DNA from: an uncultured Sphingopyxis sp.
Lineage (GTDB): Bacteria > Pseudomonadota > Alphaproteobacteria > Sphingomonadales > Sphingomonadaceae
Length of the DNA: 15,002 bases
Direction: 5' to 3'
Assembly (NCBI GenBank): GCA_937957805.1
Contig: CALFXW010000228.1
Coordinates: 1 to 15,002, forward strand
The notes below the pieces were generated by a model, which did no database searches, was not told the DNA's origin, and saw only the letters and a list, made by a program, of their open reading frames with translations. This document shows positions 1 through 6,974 of the stretch, piece after piece. Made by a program: the position numbers and the translations under genes. How positions within the stretch are numbered: the stretch's first letter is position 1; each line of letters begins with the position of its first letter.

Positions 1-1
1 G

Positions 2-1336
2 AAGGCGAAAATACGCTTCGCTACCCGGGGGCTTGTCGAAGCGCTGTCGCCCGCCAATTTCCCGTTCACCAATCCGCAGGTGCTGGAAAAGACGCTCGAA
101 ACAGGCGGGGATAATCTCGTTCGCGGATTGCAGTTCATGCTGGAGGATATTGAGCGAGGGCAGCTCCGGCAAACCGATACCGATGCTTTCGAGATGGGTG
201 TCAACATTGCCGCCACGCCCGGCAAGGTGATAAAGGAAACGCCGCTCTATCAGCTCATCCAATATGAACCGACCACCAAAAAGGTATTTGAAACACCTCT
301 CGTAATCTTTCCGCCGTGGATAAACCGTTTCTATATCCTCGACCTCAACCCGCAGAAAAGCTTCATCCGCTGGGCGGTGGAACAGGGTATTTCGACCTTC
401 ATCGTTTCGTGGAAATCCGCCGATGCCAGCATGGCCGATGTGGTTTGGGATGATTATATCGCCGCCCAAATTGACGCGATTGCAACGGTGCGCGACCTGC
501 TGGGCGTCGAAAATGTCCACACCATCGGCTATTGCGTGGCGGGAACGACGCTGGCGGCAACGCTCGCCGTGCTTGCCGCGCAAGATGCTGCCCAATGCGT
601 CGCCAGCGCGACATTTTTTACCGCACAGGTCGATTTTTCAGAGGCTGGCGATTTGCTGTTGATGGTCGATGACCGGCAATTGGCGATGATCGAACAATTG
701 TCCGGCGACGGGTTTTTGGACGGACGCTATATGGCCGCGACGTTCAATTCGCTGCGCGGGCGCGACCTCATCTGGAATTATGTCGTCAATAATTATCTGA
801 TGGGGGATGATTATCCGCCCTTTGACCTCCTCTATTGGAATGGCGACACCACCAACCTGCCCGCCAAATGGCACCAAAGCTATTTGCGCGACCTGTATCG
901 CGACAATAAATTGGTTGTGCCCGGGCAAATGCATGCGGGCAGCACGCCGATAGACCTCACCCGCATCCAGACCCCGGCATATATTCAGGCCGGACGCGAA
1001 GATCATATTGCACCTGCGAACAGCGTCTGGAAAATCATGCACCATCTGCGCGGCCCCAAACGCTTTGTGCTGGCAGGGTCGGGGCATATCGCGGGCGTGG
1101 TCAACCCGCCCGCCGCGCAAAAATACCAATATTGGGTCAATGATGCGCCGTGCGACACGCTCGACCAATTTGTCGCCGGCGCGCGGGAGATAAAGGGCAG
1201 TTGGTGGGGCGACTGGCTCGACTGGATCAAGGGGCATGGCGACTCAACGGTCGCGGCAAAGGGGGCGCGCATCCCCGGCAAGGGCAAATTAAAGGCGATA
1301 GAGGATGCGCCCGGCCGCTATGTAAAGATGCGATAG
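2..1336 (+). CDS. phaC: Class I poly(3-hydroxyalkanoate) synthase, 5'-truncated by window edge
   Basis: Polymerises (R)-3-hydroxyacyl-CoA into polyester on cytoplasmic PHA granules. The reading frame is open from base 2, so the true start lies upstream; about 444 codons are present of the usual ~580-600. The first visible residues (SPANFPFTNP followed by a TLETGGDNL motif) match the conserved region before the alpha/beta-hydrolase core. The lipase-like box GYCVAGTT carries the nucleophilic Cys at 533-535. The catalytic Asp is in GREDHIAP (1001-1003) and the His in GSGHIAGVVNPP (1085-1087), so the triad is complete. The Ala in GYCVAG replaces the Gly common in the Cupriavidus enzyme. The phasin gene follows 146 bases downstream on the same strand, the usual PHA neighbourhood. 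The GTG at 80 is an internal Val codon, not a start. Identification is very secure; class I is inferred from length and lack of a visible PhaE/PhaR partner. Confidence 0.96.
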   Translation, partial: KAKIRFATRGLVEALSPANFPFTNPQVLEKTLETGGDNLVRGLQFMLEDIERGQLRQTDTDAFEMGVNIAATPGKVIKETPLYQLIQYEPTTKKVFETPLVIFPPWINRFYILDLNPQKSFIRWAVEQGISTFIVSWKSADASMADVVWDDYIAAQIDAIATVRDLLGVENVHTIGYCVAGTTLAATLAVLAAQDAAQCVASATFFTAQVDFSEAGDLLLMVDDRQLAMIEQLSGDGFLDGRYMAATFNSLRGRDLIWNYVVNNYLMGDDYPPFDLLYWNGDTTNLPAKWHQSYLRDLYRDNKLVVPGQMHAGSTPIDLTRIQTPAYIQAGREDHIAPANSVWKIMHHLRGPKRFVLAGSGHIAGVVNPPAAQKYQYWVNDAPCDTLDQFVAGAREIKGSWWGDWLDWIKGHGDSTVAAKGARIPGKGKLKAIEDAPGRYVKMR

Positions 1337-1343
1337 GCCCAAA

Positions 1344-1375
1344 ACCCACGCAAAAGCGCGGGTCTCACCAATTTT
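1344..1375 (+). terminator. Weak terminator-like hairpin after phaC
   Basis: An imperfect stem (ACCC-A-CGC, AAAA loop, GCG-C-GGGT, 1344-1363, with one A/C mismatch) follows the phaC stop by 7 bases. A short TTTT lies 8 bases beyond the stem. The distance to the T-run makes efficient termination doubtful; it may be only an mRNA 3'-end structure. Confidence 0.3.
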
Positions 1376-1376
1376 G

Positions 1377-1434
1377 TTGCGCTGCACAAAAAATGCTTGC
1401 AATCGCCCCACGTCTCGCTTATTGTGCACTGCAA
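1377..1434 (+). promoter_or_regulatory. Paired inverted TGC-rich sites upstream of phasin, putative PhaR operator
   Basis: TTGCGCTGCACAA at 1377-1389 and TTGTGCACTGCAA at 1422-1434 are near-perfect inverted copies: 11 of 13 positions match when one is reverse complemented. Another TGCTTGCAA lies at 1394-1402. In other alphaproteobacteria the PHA-responsive repressor PhaR binds TGC-rich repeats ahead of phasin genes, so an operator is a reasonable inference. The second site ends 48 bases before the phasin start. No convincing -35/-10 pair could be fixed. Confidence 0.5.
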
Positions 1435-1482
1435 CATGAGCGGTGACCTGCATCGCTCGCTTGCATTTATGGAGCGCCGACG

Positions 1483-2277
1483 ATGGCAACCCGCATCGAA
1501 GATAATGCCGAACGCGCATATGCCGCAGCCGCTGCACAAGCGCCGGTTGCCGCCGCCCCCGTGACGGTAAAGGCGGCAAAGCCCGTTGCGGCCAAGCCGG
1601 TAAACGCAGCCAAGTCCGCTGCGGATACCGCCACCAAGGTTGCGCCCAAGGCTGCACCCAAGGCAGTTTTGGTGAAAAAGCCCGCCAAGAAATTGGCAAA
1701 GAAAATTGCCGTTAAAAAGGCTGCGCCGAAAAAGGCTGCCGCCCCCAAAACCACCATCCGCGCTGCAAAGCCAGCGTCCACCACTTTTACAAAGGGTAAG
1801 ACCATGTTGAACGAAGCCACCGCGCAGATGACCGAACAAGCTACCAAGCTGGCCGGCGAAGCCCGCACCCGCACCGAAGCCTTTGTCGCCGACATGCAGG
1901 TTCGCGCCAAGGAAGCTGGCGAAAAGGGTCAGGCCTTTGCCAAGGAAGCCGTCGAATTTTCCAAGGGTAACGTCGAAGCCTTCGTCGAATCGGCCAAGAT
2001 TGTCGCCAAGGGTGCCGAAGTCATCGGTCAGGAAATCGTCGCCTTTGCCAAGGCGTCGGTCAACGACACGACCAATGCCGCCCAGCGTTACGCTGCGGTC
2101 AAGACCCCGGCCGAATTTTTCGCGCTGCAGAACGAATTGTCGCGCGCCGCGCTCGACAATGTTGTGAAGCATGGTTCCAAGACCACCGAATTGTCGGTGA
2201 AGCTGGCCAATGACGCTTTCCAGCCGATCAGCAACCGCATCGCGCTTGCTGTTTCCAAGCTCAAGTCGGCCGCCTGA
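1483..2277 (+). CDS. phaP: Phasin family protein with Ala/Lys-rich histone H1-like N-terminus
   Basis: Coats PHA granules and limits their coalescence. The start ATG at 1483 is supported by GGAG at 1471-1474, eight bases upstream. Of 264 residues, about the first 105 are a low-complexity segment of Ala, Lys, Pro and Val with KKPAKK/KKAAPKKAA blocks like histone H1 or PhaF tails. The remainder (from ~108) is the phasin domain, an amphipathic helical bundle with TEQATKLAGEARTRTEAFVA, EFSKGNVEAFVESAKI and the YAAVKTPAEFFALQNEL signature typical of the family. The lysine-rich tail suggests nucleic-acid binding, as shown for PhaF and some other phasins. An in-frame ATG at 1804 sits exactly at the domain boundary and could produce a core-only isoform, though its upstream GGGTAAG is only a modest ribosome site. 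The next gene upstream is phaC. Confidence 0.9.
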   Translation: MATRIEDNAERAYAAAAAQAPVAAAPVTVKAAKPVAAKPVNAAKSAADTATKVAPKAAPKAVLVKKPAKKLAKKIAVKKAAPKKAAAPKTTIRAAKPASTTFTKGKTMLNEATAQMTEQATKLAGEARTRTEAFVADMQVRAKEAGEKGQAFAKEAVEFSKGNVEAFVESAKIVAKGAEVIGQEIVAFAKASVNDTTNAAQRYAAVKTPAEFFALQNELSRAALDNVVKHGSKTTELSVKLANDAFQPISNRIALAVSKLKSAA

Positions 2278-2315
2278 TCCCCCCTCCCTCCCAACGGGAT
2301 CAGGAAACGCACAGC

Positions 2316-2331
2316 CGCCTCTTCGGGGGCG
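2316..2331 (+). other. UUCG tetraloop hairpin in phasin 3' UTR
   Basis: CGCCTC-TTCG-GGGGCG forms a six-pair stem (one T/G wobble) closed by a C(UUCG)G tetraloop, an unusually stable RNA fold. It lies 38 bases after the phasin stop and before the terminator. It has no T-run, so mRNA stabilisation rather than termination is the likelier role. Confidence 0.45.
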
Positions 2332-2382
2332 AAAACGGGCCACCCCTCTCTCCCCGGCCCGGCATGTGCAAAGCCGCAAGCG

Positions 2383-2416
2383 AAGCCCGTCCCCATTTGC
2401 GGGGCGGGCTTTTGCT
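2383..2416 (+). terminator. Rho-independent terminator after phasin
   Basis: AAGCCCGTCCC (2383-2393) pairs with GGGGCGGGCTT (2401-2411) with one T/G wobble and a seven-base loop, followed by TTTTGCTTT. Its placement between phasin and clpS separates the PHA genes from the clpS-murA unit. Confidence 0.75.
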
Positions 2417-2501
2417 TTGGGCAAAATGGGGCGCAAAAGGGATGACAAAAGAGGGTTAGCTCACTTGCCAGCCCCCACCCCCATCCCCTATATTTTGCGC
2501 G

Positions 2502-2888
2502 ATGATATTGGATGACTTTCCCCTGACCACCCTGCCCCGCGCGGGTGATGGCCCGCCAGATGATGGCAGTGGCAACGGCGCCAGCGGGGGTGGCAACAAC
2601 ACCGGCCTTGCCACGCGCACGCGAACCAAAACCAAAAAGCCATCGCTCTACAAAGTTTTGATGCTGAACGATGATTATACGCCGATGGAATTCGTCGTCA
2701 TGATCTTGCAGCGATTTTTCAAGATGGATGTCGAACAGGCAACACAGGTCATGCTGCATGTCCACCAGCGCGGGGTCGGCGTGTGCGGTGTCTTCACGCT
2801 CGAAATAGCGGAGACAAAGGTGACTCAGGTGCTCGATTGCGCGCGCGCACACCAGCACCCGTTGCAATGCACAATCGAGCCGGAATGA
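2502..2888 (+). CDS. clpS: ATP-dependent Clp protease adaptor ClpS
   Basis: N-end rule adaptor that hands substrates with destabilising N-terminal residues to ClpAP in the cytoplasm. The core begins near residue 49 with YKVLMLNDDYTPMEFVV. Asn56-Asp57-Asp58 correspond to the N-degron-binding N-D-D of the family, and His88 in the VHQRG stretch to the conserved pocket His. GVGVCGVF, EIAETKV and the C-terminal HPLQCTIEPE complete the signature. The first ~45 residues form a Gly/Asn/Asp-rich, probably disordered extension. The ATG at 2502 has no clear Shine-Dalgarno sequence, so the start is the least certain part. It follows the phasin terminator and precedes murA by 46 bases. clpA is not in the window. 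Confidence 0.94.
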   Translation: MILDDFPLTTLPRAGDGPPDDGSGNGASGGGNNTGLATRTRTKTKKPSLYKVLMLNDDYTPMEFVVMILQRFFKMDVEQATQVMLHVHQRGVGVCGVFTLEIAETKVTQVLDCARAHQHPLQCTIEPE

Positions 2889-2934
2889 CGCGTATCTGCT
2901 AGGCAATATTGCCCGATAACGCTAAGACGCGGCG

Positions 2935-4218
2935 ATGGATCAAATAGTCATTCGCGGCGGCAACCCGCTCAACGGTCGCATCCCCATTTCCGGCGCGAAA
3001 AACAGCGCGCTCACCCTTTTGCCCTGTGCGCTGCTGACCGACGAGCCATTAACGCTGCGCAACCTGCCGCGCCTCGCCGATATTGACGGTTTTGGCCATT
3101 TGCTCAACCAATTGGGCTGTTCGACAACCATCGAAGGGTCACGGCCAGAGGATTTTGGCCGGGTGATGACGGCGCGCGCAACCAGCGTCACATCGACCAT
3201 GGCGCCATATGATATTGTGCGCAAAATGCGTGCCTCCATCCTCGTCCTCGGGCCATTGCTGGCGCGGATGGGCGAAGCGACAGTATCCCTGCCCGGCGGC
3301 TGCGCCATCGGCAACCGGCCGATCGACCTCCACCTCAAGGCATTGGAAGCGTTGGGCGCGGAACTGGAAATGGCGTCGGGCTATGTCCGCGCGCATGTGC
3401 CGGGCGGGCGGCTCCCCGGCGGACGGTTCCACTTTCCCGTCGTGTCGGTCGGCGCGACCGAAAATGCGATCATGGCGGCAGTGCGCGCCAAGGGGACATG
3501 CATATTGTCCAATGCGGCGCGCGAACCCGAAATTGTCGATCTGTGCAATTGTCTGGTGGCGATGGGCGCGCATATCGACGGTATCGGCACCGAAACGCTG
3601 ACCATCGAAGGGGTCGACAGGCTGCACGGCGCGACATATCGCGTCATGCCCGACCGGATAGAGGCGGGCAGTTACGCCTGCGCGGTGATGGCAACCGGCG
3701 GCAGCGTCGAACTGGTCGGCGCGCGGGCGGAGGAAATGACCGCAACCATCGATGCGTTGGTGGAGGCGGGGGCCAGCGTCGAAGCGGGCAAAAACAGCAT
3801 CAAGGTCAGCCATGAAGGGCGGCCACGCGGCATCACCCTGTCGACCGCGCCCTACCCCGGCTTTGCCACCGACATGCAAGCGCAATTTATGGCGATGCTG
3901 GTGCTGGCCGATGGCACGTCGATGTTGACCGAAACCATCTTTGAAAACCGCTATATGCACGTCCCCGAACTGGCGCGGATGGGCGCGGACATAACGGTCA
4001 AGGGGCGCAGCGCGGTCGTGCGCGGGGTCGATGGGCTGGTCGGCGCACAGGTTATGGCGACCGACCTTCGCGCGTCGATGAGCCTGATTATCGCGGGGCT
4101 GGCCGCAGCGGGCGAAACACAGGTCAGCCGCGTCTATCACCTCGACCGGGGGTATGAACGGTTGGAGGAAAAATTGGCGGCCGTCGGCGCGGATATTGAA
4201 CGGATCAGCGCGGGCTGA
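2935..4218 (+). CDS. murA: UDP-N-acetylglucosamine 1-carboxyvinyltransferase MurA
   Basis: Catalyses the first committed step of peptidoglycan synthesis, transferring enolpyruvate from PEP to UDP-GlcNAc in the cytoplasm; the family is the target of fosfomycin. The 427 residues match the usual ~420. Visible landmarks are the N-terminal GAKNSAL with Lys22-Asn23, the RKMRASILVLGPLLAR helix, the catalytic loop PGGCAIGNRPIDLH with Cys123 (Cys115 in E. coli), and Asp313 in the TDMQAQFMA motif. The catalytic residue is Cys rather than the Asp of naturally fosfomycin-resistant enzymes. The ATG at 2935 starts the standard MDQIVIRGG N-terminus; the upstream ribosome site is poor. Same strand as clpS, 46 bases apart, so co-transcription is possible. 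Confidence 0.97.
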   Translation: MDQIVIRGGNPLNGRIPISGAKNSALTLLPCALLTDEPLTLRNLPRLADIDGFGHLLNQLGCSTTIEGSRPEDFGRVMTARATSVTSTMAPYDIVRKMRASILVLGPLLARMGEATVSLPGGCAIGNRPIDLHLKALEALGAELEMASGYVRAHVPGGRLPGGRFHFPVVSVGATENAIMAAVRAKGTCILSNAAREPEIVDLCNCLVAMGAHIDGIGTETLTIEGVDRLHGATYRVMPDRIEAGSYACAVMATGGSVELVGARAEEMTATIDALVEAGASVEAGKNSIKVSHEGRPRGITLSTAPYPGFATDMQAQFMAMLVLADGTSMLTETIFENRYMHVPELARMGADITVKGRSAVVRGVDGLVGAQVMATDLRASMSLIIAGLAAAGETQVSRVYHLDRGYERLEEKLAAVGADIERISAG

Positions 4219-4287
4219 TTTACGCATTGCCTTAGGCGTCGTTCCTTCTATGTTCCGTCAACCGAGTCGCAACATGGGAATAGGCAA

Positions 4288-4920
4288 ATGACCAGCGAGA
4301 TTGATTTTTACACCAACCCCATGTCGCGCGGGCAGATTGCCCGCTGGGCTTTGGAGGAGGTGGGCGCACCCTATCGTCAGCATATTTTGGGCTATGGCGA
4401 CACGATGAAGGGGCCAGATTTCCTTGCCATCAACCCGATGGGCAAGGTGCCGGCGATTGTCGATGATGGCGCGGTGATTACCGAATGTGCCGCAATCTGC
4501 GCCTATCTGGCGCTGCGTTTTCCAGAGGCGGGACTGCTGCCCGAAGTGCGCGAACGTGCCGCCTATTTCCGCTGGCTGTTTTTTGCTGCCGGGCCGATTG
4601 AACAGGCGGTGACAACCAAGGCAATGGGCTGGGAAGTCAGCGCAGAACGCGAACGTATGTTCGGCTTTGGCGATGTGGAACGCCCGCTCAATGTGCTCGA
4701 CGCGCATCTGGCCACCCATGATTATGTCTGCGGCGCACGCTTTACTGCGGCGGATATTTATGTCGGTTCGCAAGTGATCTGGGGGCTGCAATTTGGCACC
4801 ATCGCACACCGCGGCCATCTGGCCGCCTATGCCGCGCGCCTGACCCCGCGCGCCGCCTATCAAAGGGCAAAGGCGATAGATGATGCGCTGATTGCGGAAG
4901 CGGCAGCCCAACAAAACTAA
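4288..4920 (+). CDS. Glutathione S-transferase family protein
   Basis: A 210-residue soluble protein with an N-terminal thioredoxin-like glutathione-binding domain (roughly 1-78) and an alpha-helical C-terminal domain. The family conjugates or reduces electrophiles with glutathione. NPMSRGQIARWALEEVG places the likely catalytic Ser13 at the start of helix 1. NPMGKVPAIVDDG carries the cis-Pro (Pro55), and ITECAAICAYL is the glutathione gamma-glutamyl-binding turn, with Cys67 where Ser is common. AGG within GGGAATAGGCAA precedes the ATG. It sits 69 bases after murA and ahead of the orphan exbD. The substrate cannot be read from the sequence, so no gene symbol is given. Confidence 0.9.
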   Translation: MTSEIDFYTNPMSRGQIARWALEEVGAPYRQHILGYGDTMKGPDFLAINPMGKVPAIVDDGAVITECAAICAYLALRFPEAGLLPEVRERAAYFRWLFFAAGPIEQAVTTKAMGWEVSAERERMFGFGDVERPLNVLDAHLATHDYVCGARFTAADIYVGSQVIWGLQFGTIAHRGHLAAYAARLTPRAAYQRAKAIDDALIAEAAAQQN

Positions 4921-4970
4921 GCAAAAAGAGCGTCAGTCGTGCAAAGGCGGACGCGCTTGCCTGTTTCAAT

Positions 4971-4991
4971 GTAATGGTATAACATTATACT
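4971..4991 (+). promoter_or_regulatory. Zur-like palindrome upstream of the orphan exbD
   Basis: GTAATGGTATAACATTAT (4971-4988) is an 18-base dyad with 7 of 9 positions matching between half-sites. It closely resembles the ATGTTATAACAT-centred operators of Zur, the zinc uptake repressor, from memory of that family. A -10-like TATACT (4986-4991) overlaps its right end, as expected for a repressor site. The local AT richness stands out against flanking GC-rich DNA. Assignment to Zur is inference. Confidence 0.5.
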
Positions 4992-5037
4992 TACGGGCGG
5001 AGGATTGGCCTTTGCCTGTGAGGAAAGGGGCAATGAC

Positions 5038-5469
5038 ATGACCCAGAATCTGCACATGTCGGCAAAGCGTCCGACCGACCCACGGCCAATCGGCGATCTT
5101 AACACCACCCCGTTGATTGATGTGATGCTCTGTCTGTTGGTGATGATGATATTGTCGATCCCCGCGCAAAGCCATGCGGTCAAAATCGACCTGCCGCTGG
5201 GCGCGCCATCGGTTGAAATTCGCGACCATAATCTGCTGCAAGTGACCGCAGCGGGGGCGACCATGTGGAATGGCGCGGCGATCAACAGCGCACAATTGCA
5301 CAGCGCGCTCGCCCGGTTGCGCAACATGGATCCCGCACCGGAATTACGCATCCAGCCCGACCCGGCGGCACGTTATGTCATCGTCGATACGCTGTTGGCA
5401 GAGGTGCGGCGCGCCGACGTGCCCGCGCTCGGCTTTGTCGGCAATGAAAATTACGCCCGCGAATTTTGA
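5038..5469 (+). CDS. Orphan ExbD/TolR-type biopolymer transport protein
   Basis: Small inner-membrane subunit of the proton-driven ExbB-ExbD motor that energises TonB. From ATG 5038 it has 143 residues. That start is chosen over an in-frame TTG at 5005 because AGGAAAGGGG (5021-5030) lies seven bases upstream. The order is a cytoplasmic N-terminus, one membrane segment (DVMLCLLVMMILSI) with the proton-path Asp28 in NTTPLIDVM, and a periplasmic domain. The C-terminus (ARYVIVDTLLAEVRRADVPA then GFVGNENYAREF) closely resembles the second operon ExbD at 11176-11604, including the terminal YAREF, so it is a paralogue of that gene. No exbB or tonB is adjacent. The upstream dyad suggests metal control. 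Confidence 0.9.
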   Translation: MTQNLHMSAKRPTDPRPIGDLNTTPLIDVMLCLLVMMILSIPAQSHAVKIDLPLGAPSVEIRDHNLLQVTAAGATMWNGAAINSAQLHSALARLRNMDPAPELRIQPDPAARYVIVDTLLAEVRRADVPALGFVGNENYAREF

Positions 5470-5472
5470 TGC

Positions 5473-5511
5473 AAAAAGGCCCGGCGGATCGCTCCACCGG
5501 GCCTGATTTTT
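5473..5511. terminator. Bidirectional terminator between orphan exbD and the Bax1-like gene
   Basis: AGGCCCGG (5477-5484) pairs perfectly with CCGGGCCT (5497-5504), with an inner GGA-TCGC-TCC stem. AAAAA precedes (5473-5477) and TTTTT follows (5507-5511). The symmetric arrangement serves both convergent genes. Confidence 0.85.
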
Positions 5512-5525
5512 GCTTTGGCGCGCGA

Positions 5526-6272
5526 TTATTCGCGGCTGCCGAACAGGTTCAAAATCATCAGGAACATGTTGACGAAGTCGAGGTAGAGGTTGAGCGCGCC
5601 CATAATCACCGCTTTGCCTGCGAAATCGGTGCCCGCCACTTCATAATACCAGGCTTTGATCATCTGCGTGTCATAGGCGGTCAGCCCGGCAAAGACCAAA
5701 ATGCCCAGCGCCGAAATGGCCATCATCATCGCGCTCGACTGGAAAATAAAGACGTTGAGCAAGGATGCGACGATGATGCCAATCAACCCCATGAGGAGGA
5801 AGGTGCCAAAGCCCGACAGGTTGCGCTTTGTAGTATAGCCATAAAGGCTAAGCCCCGCGAACGCCGCCGCTGTGCCGAAAAAGGAAGTCGCAATCGATTC
5901 GCCCGTGTAGCGCAGGAAAATCGTCGATAGCGACAGCCCCATCACCACCGCAAAGGCCCAGAACAGCGCCTGTGCGGCTGTGGTGGACAGGCGGTTGATA
6001 CCAAAGCTGAGCACGAGAATGAACCCAAGCGGCGCGAGCTTGATAATCCACGCCATCGGCCCGCCCGCGATAATATATTGCGCCGCGAGCGAGTTTACCC
6101 CGCCTTGTGCAAACAAAAAGGCGACGATGCCCGAAAGCAAGACGCCGGACGCCATATAATTATAGGTTTTGAGCATGTGCGCGCGCAGACCGGCATCACT
6201 CGCCGCCGTTGTCGCGGCGCCGCCCATGTCATAGGCCGTGGCCGGGCCACGGGGGTCTGACCAATTTGCCAT
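5526..6272 (-). CDS. Bax inhibitor-1 / YccA family membrane protein
   Basis: A 248-residue multi-span inner-membrane protein of the BI-1 (UPF0005) family. E. coli YccA, a member, modulates FtsH proteolysis, and other members are pH-gated calcium leak channels. About seven hydrophobic segments are visible, from YMASGVLLSGIVAFLFA to the C-terminal LYLDFVNMFLMILNLFG. The signatures GLTAYDTQMIK and ALNLYLDFVNMFL, with conserved Asp residues of the pore, are present. The start at 6272 (MANWSDPRG) is preferred over an upstream in-frame start at 6299 because GGAGTG lies just ahead of it. Convergent with exbD, divergent from thpR. The exact role here is not deducible. Confidence 0.93.
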   Translation of the reverse strand: MANWSDPRGPATAYDMGGAATTAASDAGLRAHMLKTYNYMASGVLLSGIVAFLFAQGGVNSLAAQYIIAGGPMAWIIKLAPLGFILVLSFGINRLSTTAAQALFWAFAVVMGLSLSTIFLRYTGESIATSFFGTAAAFAGLSLYGYTTKRNLSGFGTFLLMGLIGIIVASLLNVFIFQSSAMMMAISALGILVFAGLTAYDTQMIKAWYYEVAGTDFAGKAVIMGALNLYLDFVNMFLMILNLFGSRE

Positions 6273-6290
6273 AATACACTCCATCGCAGC

Positions 6291-6310
6291 GGTCGGCACT
6301 ATCGCCGACC
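6291..6310. promoter_or_regulatory. Perfect inverted repeat in a divergent intergenic region
   Basis: GGTCGGC (6291-6297) and GCCGACC (6304-6310) are exact inverted copies separated by ACTATC. It lies between the divergent Bax1-like gene and thpR, close to the start of the former. It could be a regulator-binding dyad or an RNA hairpin in the 5' leader of the minus-strand gene. Confidence 0.35.
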
Positions 6311-6380
6311 TACGCCTGTAATATCGGTGGAATAGGGTTCGGATTCAAGAGCCAATGCACTATGACCCAAAGGGCTGAAT

Positions 6381-6920
6381 ATGCGCCTGTTTATCGCCCT
6401 TTCCCTGCCCGACGCACTTGCCACGCAGCTCATCGCCTCCATGGGCGGCGTAGCGGGTGCGCGCTGGCAGAACGCGGCGCAATTGCACCTGACGCTGGCC
6501 TTTTTGGGGGAGGTGGACGCGGCCTCCCTGCCCGACCTTGATGCTGGATTGTCGGCCATTGCCATGCCGCCCATCGCGCTGTCGGCAAAGGGGATCGGCC
6601 ATTTCGCCAGCAAGGGACGCCCGCATGCGCTATGGGCGGGGGCCGAGCCTGCCGAACAACTTGCGCAACTGGCGGCCAAGGTGCGGCGCGCCGTCCAAAT
6701 GGCGGGGGTGCGTGTCGATGGGCATGATTTCATCCCCCACATCACGCTTGCCCGCCTGCCGCGCAGCGCGGGGCCGATTGATGATTTCCTTGGCGCACAG
6801 GCGCGACTTGCGACGTCGGCATATGCCATCGACCATTTTGGCCTGTTCGACAGCCATTTGTCGGCAGACGGCGCACAATATCGCTGCATCCGCGAATATG
6901 GTCGCCAATCAAATCTTTAG
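6381..6920 (+). CDS. thpR: RNA 2',3'-cyclic 3'-phosphodiesterase (LigT/2H family)
   Basis: Member of the 2H phosphoesterase superfamily, which opens 2',3'-cyclic phosphates on RNA and was first described as a 2'-5' RNA ligase. The 179 residues match the family length. MRLFIALSLP is the standard N-terminus, and the two catalytic H-x-T-x motifs are His36-Leu-Thr38 (HLTLAFLG) and His120-Ile-Thr122 (HITLARL). A weak purine-rich site (AGGGCTGA, 6371-6378) precedes the ATG at 6381. It is followed by the MFS gene on the same strand with 54 bases between, containing a hairpin, so the two may be co-transcribed. The biological substrate is not known. Confidence 0.92.
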   Translation: MRLFIALSLPDALATQLIASMGGVAGARWQNAAQLHLTLAFLGEVDAASLPDLDAGLSAIAMPPIALSAKGIGHFASKGRPHALWAGAEPAEQLAQLAAKVRRAVQMAGVRVDGHDFIPHITLARLPRSAGPIDDFLGAQARLATSAYAIDHFGLFDSHLSADGAQYRCIREYGRQSNL

Positions 6921-6921
6921 C

Positions 6922-6970
6922 TTTCCTTGGCTTGCCGCTCTGCTAGCAGGGGGTGGGAAGCCAAGGGAGA
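6922..6970 (+). promoter_or_regulatory. Hairpin sequestering the MFS gene's ribosome binding site
   Basis: CCTTGGCTT (6925-6933) pairs perfectly with AAGCCAAGG (6958-6966). T/G and T/A pairs extend the stem through GGAG, covering most of the Shine-Dalgarno AGGGAGA (6964-6970). A second palindrome, CTGCTAGCAG (6940-6949), sits in the loop. The 5' arm begins two bases after the thpR stop codon, so ribosomes finishing thpR would melt the stem. Confidence 0.55.
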
Positions 6971-6974
6971 ATAT

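Noticed and set aside
3139..4227. A 362-codon minus-strand open frame opposite murA
   Set aside because: Shadow of murA; no domain recognisable.
5005..5037. Upstream TTG start for the orphan ExbD with GGGCGGAGGA directly in front
   Set aside because: The G-rich stretch is too close to the TTG for normal initiation, while ATG 5038 has a well-spaced site and gives the usual short ExbD N-terminus.
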